DNA of 48,880 bases. Source: Geobacteraceae bacterium (GTDB lineage: Bacteria > Desulfobacterota > Desulfuromonadia > Geobacterales > Geobacteraceae). Location: assembly GCA_025356035.1 (NCBI GenBank), contig JANXYN010000032.1, positions 1-48,880 on the forward strand, written 5' to 3'. A program made the position numbers and the translations under genes. The notes under the pieces are model-generated. The model saw only the letters and a program-made list of their open reading frames with translations. It was not told the origin of the DNA and searched no databases. Position 1 is the first letter of the stretch. Each line of letters opens with the position of its first letter. Positions 28,195-35,619 of this stretch are shown in pieces.

Positions 28195-28758
28195 ATGCAT
28201 AGCCGCACATGCACTGGCATCGCCAGGAGCGCCGCACTGGCGCTCCTGGTTACGTTGACCCTGGCCAACGCTCCTGCCGCCATTGCCGGCAGCACCCTGC
28301 CGGCCAACGTCACCCTCCTGCGCAACCAGGAATACGGCGAGGCCTTCCTCAACGGCATCCGAGGGGCACGCCGGAGCATAGTCTGCGCCTTTTTCCTGTT
28401 CAAAACCTCCGCCTCCGCCAAAAACCGGCCACGGCAAATCGCTGAGGAGCTGATCCGCGCCAGGAAACGCGGGGTTCAGGTGACTGTCTACCTCGAACAG
28501 GACCGGAACAGCCGCGACTCCCTCAACGAGGACAACCACGCCACCGCCGACTTTCTCCATCGCGGCGGCGTGAAGGTCTATTTCGATTCCCCCGCCACCA
28601 CCACCCATACCAAGGTGGCCGTCATCGACGATCGCTACGTCTTCCTTGGAAGCCATAACCTCAGCCAGAGTGCCCTTCTCCACAACAACGAACTATCGGT
28701 CCTCATCGACTCGCCGGAGATGGCGCGTGAAACCCTCGCCTACCTCGACGGACTGTAA
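28195..28758 (+). CDS. Exported phospholipase D-like nuclease (single HKD motif)
   Basis: Protein of 187 residues of the phospholipase D superfamily, Nuc-type branch. An N-terminal signal (ARSAALALLVTLTLANAPAAIAG) predicts export to the periplasm. The single HKD motif is H138-x-K140-x4-D145 (HTKVAVIDDRYVFLGSHNLSQSA), so the enzyme would act as a dimer, probably on nucleic acid. I prefer ATG 28195; a TTG at 28180 that overlaps the dnaJ stop is also in frame and would give coupling to dnaJ. No good ribosome-binding site precedes either. It appears to be co-transcribed with the heat-shock operon. Confidence 0.85.
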   Translation: MHSRTCTGIARSAALALLVTLTLANAPAAIAGSTLPANVTLLRNQEYGEAFLNGIRGARRSIVCAFFLFKTSASAKNRPRQIAEELIRARKRGVQVTVYLEQDRNSRDSLNEDNHATADFLHRGGVKVYFDSPATTTHTKVAVIDDRYVFLGSHNLSQSALLHNNELSVLIDSPEMARETLAYLDGL

Positions 28759-28908
28759 TCTCCTGCCACCCCACCTCCATCCAGCCAGCTAGCCTCGAAT
28801 TTACTAGTGGGATGGCGCCTATTTCGCGCCCCCCGACAGAAATTTCCGCCAATCGATTCAGGTAATCTGCCGGGGAAGCCGATAAGACCTCCATGAGCCA
28901 TACTTTAT

Positions 28909-28944
28909 CAGGCTGCTGAAAAACTGCTGCGGAGTCAACGCCCC
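28909..28944. repeat. Partial copy of the 26782 inverted-repeat element
   Basis: The sequence CAGGCTGCTGAAAAAC followed by TGCTGCGGAG matches one end of the element at 26782-26923 with one change in its 16-base terminus. The other end is missing, so this looks like a decayed or truncated copy in the 220-base gap before the FliK-like gene. Confidence 0.55.
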
Positions 28945-28978
28945 CACAGCTGCTACTAACCAAGGAGACCGTCAGCCA

Positions 28979-30328
28979 ATGGCCGATCTTCCCATAGTAA
29001 GTGTCGATGCCGGGCTACTTACCACGCTCAACCGCTCGAAATCCTTCACCTTCAAGGAAGGGGAGGTCTTGCAGGGGGTGGTGGTTGAGCGCAACGCGGT
29101 CGGCGGGGTTACCATTGCCATCAAAGGGGTGCTGTTGGTGGCGCGATCGGATCTGGAACTGCCGCAGGATACCGCGCTGTTCTTCCGGGTTGCAGCCGAG
29201 CAGAACGGCAAGGAGCTCAGGCTCCAGTTCCTGGGGCCTGCAGAGCAAAAGGCAGCGGCACCTGCCGTGGCAGCCAGCGGAGAAAAAGAGCTGGCTGGAC
29301 TAATGCGTGCATTCTCCTCTGCAGTGGGGACAAATCCGGAGAAACTGACTGCTGAGGCCGTGGAAGGATTCCTGAAAAACTTGCCGGCCGGCGTCGAGCT
29401 GCCAAAGGCCGTCAAGGAAGAGCTGGTGGAGTTGCTTCGGACCTCCCTGAAAAGCTCTGGACAAGGGGTGAGCCAGCGACTCACTGATTTATCCGGTCAG
29501 CTGCCGGCGACGTTGCGGGATCTTCCAGCCCTGGCAGAGCTTCGTCAAGGCCTGCATCTAAGCATGGCTACCCTGAGCGCCGCTTCCCTAAAACAGGCCC
29601 TGCAAGATACCGGCGTGGGCCTGGAGGCTAAACTAAAGCTCCTCGCCCAAGCCGTTCAGCCACTGCTCAAAGGCGACCCAGAGCCGACAGTTGCCACTGG
29701 AAGAGTCGGCACAAACCAATGGGGCGGCCCGCGGGGCGAATTGCAAGCCGGCACTCTGCAGCAGCAGTTTTCGATAGAGGCGGATCTGGCAAGGGACCTG
29801 AAGGGAAAATTACTGCAACTCGGCCAGGTCCTCCGGCAAGAGGCACAGCCGGGCGCAAAAGAGTCATTATCACGCGATCCTCAACCGGGGCAAGCGGCCA
29901 TGCAGCAGATCGATGGGCTACTGCGCGACATTGGCACACTCCAGCTCCTCTCCCGGGCGACCGGCTCTTTTTACACCTTTCTCCCGCTAGCCTGGGAAGG
30001 GCTGAAAGAAGGCGAGATCGCACTCAAGAAGGGACGTGGCCGGCCGGGAATGCCGTCATGTTCATGCCGGATCGATCTCGATCTGGCCCAGGCCGGCAAG
30101 CTTGTCATTACGGTGTTATTGCACAATCAGGAGTTCTTCGTCACCTTTAAGGCGGGCAATCCCGACTTTAAGGCGAGACTGGACAGCCACCTGGACGAGT
30201 TGCGGGATAGCTGCCAGCAGAAGGGGGTGCCGGTAAAAGGGGTGAACATTCTCGACCTGGCGGACACCTCCGCGGACCCGCTAGAAAACCTGGAGGCGTA
30301 TGACGAGCTGCTGAGCGTCCAGGCGTAG
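28979..30328 (+). CDS. FliK-like hook-length-control domain protein
   Basis: Protein of 449 residues. The N-terminal region (about 1-80) is a small beta domain (FTFKEGEVLQGVVVERN, VTIAIKGVLLVARSDLELP). The middle is helical, Ala/Leu/Gln-rich and probably extended. The C-terminal 100 residues (IDLDLAQAGKLVITVLLHNQEFFVTFKAGNPDFKARLDSHLDELRDSCQQKG) have the pattern of the flagellar hook-length-control (FliK) C-terminal domain. FliK measures hook length and switches export specificity through FlhB. The next gene encodes an FlhB C-terminus-like protein, which supports the call. No other flagellar gene is in the window. Similarity is by pattern only, so I hold it as probable. Confidence 0.6.
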   Translation: MADLPIVSVDAGLLTTLNRSKSFTFKEGEVLQGVVVERNAVGGVTIAIKGVLLVARSDLELPQDTALFFRVAAEQNGKELRLQFLGPAEQKAAAPAVAASGEKELAGLMRAFSSAVGTNPEKLTAEAVEGFLKNLPAGVELPKAVKEELVELLRTSLKSSGQGVSQRLTDLSGQLPATLRDLPALAELRQGLHLSMATLSAASLKQALQDTGVGLEAKLKLLAQAVQPLLKGDPEPTVATGRVGTNQWGGPRGELQAGTLQQQFSIEADLARDLKGKLLQLGQVLRQEAQPGAKESLSRDPQPGQAAMQQIDGLLRDIGTLQLLSRATGSFYTFLPLAWEGLKEGEIALKKGRGRPGMPSCSCRIDLDLAQAGKLVITVLLHNQEFFVTFKAGNPDFKARLDSHLDELRDSCQQKGVPVKGVNILDLADTSADPLENLEAYDELLSVQA

Positions 30329-30413
30329 AACGGAAGATGGGAGAGAAGTGACCTGTGAAATGGCGATCGAAAGCTTTCAAGCTGTCACGTGTGTCGGTTT
30401 GTAGGAGTGGACA

Positions 30414-30713
30414 TTGATAGACAGGCCTAAAAAAGTAGTGGCACTTGGTTACCAGGCGGATCGGGATGCCGCCCCGCGCGTAATTGCCAAAGGTGCCGGT
30501 GAGATGGCGGAGCGGATTCTGCAGCTGGCGAGAGAGCACCAGATTCCACTCAAGGAGGACCCACCCCTGGTGGAAATCCTTTCCGCCCTCGATCTGCATC
30601 AGGAGATCCCACCGGAGCTCTATCAGGTGGTTGCCGAGATTCTCGCCTACGTTTATCGCACCACTGGCAGAGGGAATGCCGGAACAACTGCTAACCAGCA
30701 GAGGGGCGATTGA
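30414..30713 (+). CDS. FlhB C-terminal-domain-like protein (FlhX)
   Basis: Protein of 99 residues matching the cytoplasmic C-terminal domain of the type III export switch protein FlhB/YscU. Visible are VVALGYQADRDAAPRVIAKGAGEMAERILQLA, then IPLKEDPPLVEIL and IPPELYQVVAEILAYVY, which align along the FlhB C-domain. There is no membrane part, and the protein starts where the FlhB fragment begins after NPTH autocleavage; NPTH itself is absent. Such free-standing FlhX proteins can partly stand in for the FlhB C-domain in other bacteria. TTG 30414 has GTAGGAG at 30401-30407. It follows the FliK-like gene by 85 bases. Confidence 0.85.
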   Translation: MIDRPKKVVALGYQADRDAAPRVIAKGAGEMAERILQLAREHQIPLKEDPPLVEILSALDLHQEIPPELYQVVAEILAYVYRTTGRGNAGTTANQQRGD

Positions 30714-30715
30714 TT

Positions 30716-31261
30716 CTAGCCGCCTGTAAGTGGATAGGTGACCTCCCGGCGGTGGATGGCCCCCTCCCGGGTAAGGGTGCTGGAATAGAGGTAGAATTCG
30801 GCGACCGGGAATAGTTCGGTTTTAAACTGGCTCGCTGCTGCCAGATAGGCGTCAACCCGGGCTTTTGAACCCTCTCTGAAGCGGGCTATGGTGATGTGGG
30901 GGGAGAAGGGGCGTTGCTCGGCTGGGATGCCGGCTCTCACCAGGGCCTGCTCCACCTGCTGCTGCAGCTGCATCAACAGTGTCGTGTTGCTCCCCAAGCC
31001 TACCCAGAGGACATGGGGGGGACGGTGCGGCGGGAAACAGCCAACCCCCTCGAGGTTGAGCGAAAAGGCGGCGGCGCTAACCCTGGCCAGCTCCCCTTTG
31101 ATTGCTTTGAACAGGGCTTCATCTGCGGCTCCGATGAAGCGCAGGGTGAGATGGAACTGGGCCGGGACTACCCATTTCGCCTCCGGCAGACCATGGCAGA
31201 TCTCGGCTACTGCAGCCTGTACCAGGTCCGGGAGGTCAACGGCGACAAACAGTCGGTACAT
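30716..31261 (-). CDS. thpR: RNA 2',3'-cyclic phosphodiesterase (ThpR/LigT)
   Basis: 2H-phosphoesterase of 181 residues, which opens 2',3'-cyclic phosphates on RNA ends. Both HxTx motifs are present: H37-L-T39 in PAQFHLTLRFIG and H122-I-T124 in SPHITIARF. Each half forms one lobe of the fold, and the length is standard. It starts nine bases after the stop of the CapA-like gene on the same strand and converges with the FlhX gene, leaving only two bases between the stop codons. Confidence 0.93.
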   Translation of the reverse strand: MYRLFVAVDLPDLVQAAVAEICHGLPEAKWVVPAQFHLTLRFIGAADEALFKAIKGELARVSAAAFSLNLEGVGCFPPHRPPHVLWVGLGSNTTLLMQLQQQVEQALVRAGIPAEQRPFSPHITIARFREGSKARVDAYLAAASQFKTELFPVAEFYLYSSTLTREGAIHRREVTYPLTGG

Positions 31262-31270
31262 ACCCCCTCC

Positions 31271-32320
31271 TTACTCCTTGGCCAGTTGCGCCTGTTCCTT
31301 CCCTCCTACAACCAGATAACGTCCGTCCGCCCAGATAATGGCCGTGCCCAGAGGCCGGCAAAGCTCGTTGAGCGAGCCGATAACCGCCTCGCCGCTCGCT
31401 CCGGCCAGCACCAACGGCTGAAACCAGACTTCGCTGTTCAGGACATTGAGCGGCACCAGTTCGATCTGCTGATGGTCGCCAGCGAAACTGACCCTGGCGA
31501 TGACACTCCGGTCGCTGGCCGGGCTGACACTGCCAAAGACGAAGTTGCCGAGGCTGTACAAGATGGCCCGCCCCTTGTAAAGTTCAATCCCTTGCAGCAC
31601 ATGGGGATGATGGCCGATGACCAGATCGGCGCCGGCATCAATCGCCAGATGGGCAGTGGCAAGCTGGTATGGTTTCGGTTCTGTGGCCTTTTCCGCGCCC
31701 CAGTGGAACGAAACCACCACATAGTCATAGCGTGCCTTGGCCCTGCCAATATCCTCCCGATAATAGCCGGGCCGCCCCGGGGCTGTACCGGGGCGTCCAC
31801 TGCCGGCATAGAATTCCTCCGGAAAGGTGAAGGAATAGGCGAGAAAAGCAACGGTTTTCCCCTTGACCGTGGCCACCGCCTCCTTCCGGGCAGCGGCGAG
31901 GTTTGCGCCGGCACCACTATGGCCAATCCGCTGCTGGTCTAGATATTCGAGGGTTTCCCGCAGCCCCTCCGTCCCGTAATCGAGCATATGGTTATTGGCC
32001 AGCGTCACCACCGCAAAGCCGGCCCGTTGGAGCGCCGCCGCGGCCCGGGGGTCGGTTTTGAAACGAAACTGCTTGGCCGTGAACTCAACGCCGCGCCTGG
32101 CAATTGGGGCTTCCAGATTACCGACCAGCACGTCTCCCTTGGCCAGTTCGGACGCCAGCTTGACAAACGGGTAGTCGTAACCTTCCCGGTTGTACGTGGG
32201 GGTGCCGCTCCCCGCCAACATGACATCGCCGACGGCAGTAATAACCAGCTCCGCGGCAACTCCATTGCGGGAGAGGGCAGCAAGCAGGAGCGCAGCGCAC
32301 AGTATTTTCGAAACAGGCAT
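31271..32320 (-). CDS. CapA family protein (PGA_cap metallophosphatase fold)
   Basis: Exported protein of 349 residues of the CapA/poly-gamma-glutamate synthesis family. A signal peptide (MPVSKILCAALLLAALSRNGVAA) precedes the metallophosphatase-like domain with ITAVGDVMLAG, VLVGNLEAPIA, VVTLANNHMLDYG and DYVVVSFHWGAE, followed by IDAGADLVIGHHPHVLQGIELYKGRAILYSLGNFVFG. These are the standard metal-binding blocks. No capBC genes are nearby, so a capsule role is not indicated; many stand-alone members have unknown substrates. It is followed by thpR in a two-gene unit. Confidence 0.9.
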   Translation of the reverse strand: MPVSKILCAALLLAALSRNGVAAELVITAVGDVMLAGSGTPTYNREGYDYPFVKLASELAKGDVLVGNLEAPIARRGVEFTAKQFRFKTDPRAAAALQRAGFAVVTLANNHMLDYGTEGLRETLEYLDQQRIGHSGAGANLAAARKEAVATVKGKTVAFLAYSFTFPEEFYAGSGRPGTAPGRPGYYREDIGRAKARYDYVVVSFHWGAEKATEPKPYQLATAHLAIDAGADLVIGHHPHVLQGIELYKGRAILYSLGNFVFGSVSPASDRSVIARVSFAGDHQQIELVPLNVLNSEVWFQPLVLAGASGEAVIGSLNELCRPLGTAIIWADGRYLVVGGKEQAQLAKE

Positions 32321-32346
32321 GGTGACTCCGGTTATCCTGACAAAAC

Positions 32347-32512
32347 CAGTGGTACACGAAAGACACGAACGAACACGAAAGGAATCAGGAAGTTCGCGAC
32401 CTCACCCGCCCTTCGGGCACCCTCTCCCATGGGGAGAGGGGACAATAATCTAGAGCCGTGAACAGCTGATAGCCCTTGGCTTTTTTCGTGTATTTCGTGT
32501 GTTTCGTGGACC
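32347..32512. repeat. Intergenic repeat cluster upstream of serS
   Basis: The gap 32321-32562 holds no gene. ACACGAA-type units run one way at about 32353-32383, and their complement (TTCGTGTATTTCGTG and so on) lies at 32481-32510. Between them are two hairpins: GCCCTTCGGGC near 32409-32419 and CCCTCTCCC/GGGAGAGGG at 32420-32440. The whole looks like nested dispersed repeats. Confidence 0.5.
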
Positions 32513-32562
32513 GCTGTGTATCCATGTTTTAATGAATTCTGCCGCCTGGCCCCACAAAAGGA

Positions 32563-32591
32563 TTGACTAAGCGCGCGCCAAATGCTACAAA
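32563..32591 (+). promoter_or_regulatory. Sigma-70 promoter of serS
   Basis: TTGACT (32563-32568) and TACAAA (32586-32591) are separated by 17 bases. TTGACTAA (32563-32570) and its exact complement TTAGTCAA (32604-32611) bracket the -10 box and the expected start site, so a hairpin or a dimeric operator is possible. Confidence 0.65.
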
Positions 32592-32597
32592 ATATAG

Positions 32598-33899
<1,302 letters not shown>

Positions 33900-33907
33900 A
33901 AAGACCC

Positions 33908-33993
33908 GGAGGGATGGCCGAGTGGTTGAAGGCGGCGGTCTTGAAAACCGTTGAACGAAAGTTCCGTGGGTTCGAATCCTACTCCCTCCGCCA
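33908..33993 (+). tRNA. tRNA-Ser (TGA)
   Basis: The acceptor pairs GGAGGGA with TCCCTCC, the anticodon loop CTTGAAA gives TGA, a variable-arm stem is present (GAACGAAAGTTC), the discriminator is G and the CCA is encoded. It starts eight bases after the serS stop codon, so it is probably read from the serS promoter. Confidence 0.96.
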
Positions 33994-34018
33994 TTTACTG
34001 AACAATTGCAGGCTCCAC

Positions 34019-34111
34019 GGAGAGATGGCCGAGTAGGTCGAAGGCGCTCGCCTGCTAAGCGAGTATACTGGGAAACCGGTATCGAGGGTTCGAATCCCTC
34101 TCTCTCCGCCA
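34019..34111 (+). tRNA. tRNA-Ser (GCT)
   Basis: The acceptor pairs GGAGAGA with TCTCTCC, the anticodon loop CTGCTAA gives GCT, the long variable arm contains TACTGGGAAACCGGTA, the discriminator is G and the CCA is encoded. It lies 25 bases after tRNA-Ser(TGA). Confidence 0.96.
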
Positions 34112-34149
34112 TTTTCGCGGCTGGATTTTGCATGTCACAAGGAGGATCT

Positions 34150-34635
34150 GTGAAACACGCTTGGAAAGTACTGCTTGTAGCCCTTGTTGCCGTCATCGCC
34201 GTTGCTGGCTGCAGCAAGAAAGAAGAGCCGAAGGCGGGCGAAGGCATTGCTCCCCAGGGTCAGACGACCAGAAAAGAAACCGTGGTAGTTGTCCCAGACA
34301 GCGTCAAAGGCAAATGGAAAGCGGTAAAAGTAGCGGTAATCAACAAAACCAACAACAAAGAAACCGTCTACACCGTGGCGATTGGCTCTCAGGTTGCCAT
34401 CCCCGGCTCGGACCTGATCATCAAAGTAGAGAGTTTTCTCCCCCATTTCGTCATAAATGGCACGACACTCACCTCCCAATCCAACGAGCCGAAAAATCCG
34501 GCGGCGCAGATCAAGATCGTGGAGGGTGGCAAGGAGATCTTCAAGGGATGGATCTTCTCGCTGTATCCGACAACCCATGCCTTTCAGCACCCCAAGTACG
34601 GCTTTACCTTGGTGGACTTCGTTCCAGCAGGTTAA
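34150..34635 (+). CDS. DUF2155-like lipoprotein
   Basis: Exported protein of 161 residues. The lipoprotein signal MKHAWKVLLVALVAVIAVAGC places the acylated Cys in VAGC. The mature part resembles DUF2155-type proteins: a small beta domain with VAVINKTNNKETVYTVAIGSQV, LIIKVESFLPHFVINGTTLTSQSNEPKNPAAQI and GWIFSLYPTTHAFQHPKYGFTL. Function unknown; in this family the proteins are periplasmic. I use GTG 34150 because AAGGAGG (34139-34145) precedes it, instead of an earlier ATG at 34132. It sits between tRNA genes, and its stop codon is only five bases before tRNA-Arg, so it must share a transcript with tRNAs. Confidence 0.75.
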   Translation: MKHAWKVLLVALVAVIAVAGCSKKEEPKAGEGIAPQGQTTRKETVVVVPDSVKGKWKAVKVAVINKTNNKETVYTVAIGSQVAIPGSDLIIKVESFLPHFVINGTTLTSQSNEPKNPAAQIKIVEGGKEIFKGWIFSLYPTTHAFQHPKYGFTLVDFVPAG

Positions 34636-34640
34636 TCTGC

Positions 34641-34717
34641 GCGCTCGTAGCTCAGCTGGATAGAGCAACGGACTACGAATCCGTAGGTCGCAAGTTCGAA
34701 TCTTGCCGAGCGCGCCA
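34641..34717 (+). tRNA. tRNA-Arg (ACG)
   Basis: The acceptor pairs GCGCTCG with CGAGCGC, the anticodon loop CTACGAA gives ACG, the T-arm carries GTTCGAATC, the discriminator is G and the CCA is encoded. Its A34 must be deaminated to inosine to read CGU, CGC and CGA. The enzyme that does this, TadA, is the next gene. It begins five bases after the DUF2155-like stop codon. Confidence 0.97.
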
Positions 34718-34732
34718 TATTTAAAAGTTCAA

Positions 34733-34876
34733 TGAGGCTCTGCTAAAACGTCATGAGGAGGCCGGTATGCAAGGCGCAAGCGAGTGAGGATGCGAGGCGT
34801 ACTCTTATGTACGTTGAGCTTCCGAGCGAGCGGCAACGCCGCAGACCGGACCCGCAATAGTTTTGCATGGGCCTCA
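34733..34876. repeat. Inverted-repeat element abutting tadA
   Basis: A 144-base element related to the one at 26782-26923. It shares the block GAGGAGGCCGGTATGCAAGG-type interior (26782 copy: GAGGAAGGCCAGATGCAAGG) and the AAAAC borders. Its ends TGAGGCTCTGCTAAAAC and GTTTTGCATGGGCCTCA are imperfect inverted repeats. It ends one base before the tadA start codon, so it supplies the leader of tadA. Confidence 0.65.
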
Positions 34877-34877
34877 T

Positions 34878-35360
34878 ATGAAAACTGACACATACTGGAT
34901 GGGGATTGCACTACGGGAGGCCAGAAAGGCCGGCGAACGTGGGGAGGTCCCCATCGGTGCTGTAGTGGTACGGGATGGGACGCTAATCGGCCGCGGTTAC
35001 AACCTGCGGGAAAGCAAACATGACCCCACTGCCCATGCCGAGATCGTCGCCATTCGCCAGGCCGCCCGAAAGATAGGCAACTGGCGGCTCAGCGGTGCCA
35101 CCCTTTATGTGACCCTGGAACCATGCCTGATGTGTATGGGGGCAATCCTGTTGGCCCGTATCGAACGGGTGGCCTTCGGTTGTTACGACCCAAAGGCGGG
35201 TGGAGCCGGCTCTTTGTACGATCTGTCCGCCGATCCCCGCCTCAATCATCAGCTGCTCCTGACCACCGGCATCCTGCAGGCCGAATGCTCCGGTATCCTG
35301 AGCAATTTTTTTGCCGCCCTGCGCGAGGCAAAAAAGAGCGCGCGACTTACGTCCGCTTAA
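34878..35360 (+). CDS. tadA: tRNA-specific adenosine deaminase TadA
   Basis: Zinc deaminase of 160 residues that converts A34 of tRNA-Arg(ACG) to inosine. The zinc site is complete: His53 and catalytic Glu55 in TAHAEI, and Cys83 and Cys86 in EPCLMCMGA. The N-terminal EVPIGAVVV and the later FGCYDPKAGGAGSLYDL and NHQLLLTTGILQAEC are typical TadA features that separate it from cytidine and guanine deaminases. ATG 34878 is chosen on alignment; the TTG at 34863 lies inside the repeat. The region before the ATG has only GGG as a Shine-Dalgarno candidate, so translation may be weak or coupled otherwise. Its substrate tRNA lies 160 bases upstream and tRNA-Ser(CGA) six bases downstream. Confidence 0.95.
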   Translation: MKTDTYWMGIALREARKAGERGEVPIGAVVVRDGTLIGRGYNLRESKHDPTAHAEIVAIRQAARKIGNWRLSGATLYVTLEPCLMCMGAILLARIERVAFGCYDPKAGGAGSLYDLSADPRLNHQLLLTTGILQAECSGILSNFFAALREAKKSARLTSA

Positions 35361-35366
35361 AAAGTT

Positions 35367-35454
35367 GGAGAGATGGCCGAGTGGTCGAAGGCGGTAGACT
35401 CGAAATCTACTGTACCTCACGGTACCGAGGGTTCGAATCCCTCTCTCTCCTCCA
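35367..35454 (+). tRNA. tRNA-Ser (CGA)
   Basis: The acceptor pairs GGAGAGA with TCTCTCC, the anticodon loop CTCGAAA gives CGA, the long variable arm contains TACCTCACGGTA, and the CCA is encoded. The discriminator is T (U73), unlike the G73 of the three other tRNA-Ser genes here. It starts six bases after the tadA stop codon. Confidence 0.95.
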
Positions 35455-35464
35455 TTAACAACGG

Positions 35465-35491
35465 GAGCCCGGAATTTCGGGCTCTTTTTTT
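35465..35491 (+). terminator. Terminator after tRNA-Ser(CGA)
   Basis: The stem GAGCCCG/CGGGCTC with a short AATT-type loop is followed by seven T. It ends the serS-to-tRNA-Ser(CGA) transcript before mfd. Confidence 0.9.
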
Positions 35492-35619
35492 CGCCCTCCC
35501 CACCCGCAAGCGCCCCCAAGAAAAAACGGCCGGCATGGATAGTGATGGATTAACTTGGCGCGTTCTGGTAAGCTGATATATACAACCCCCGGAGCAACCC
35601 AGTTCTTCATAAGCCCGTC

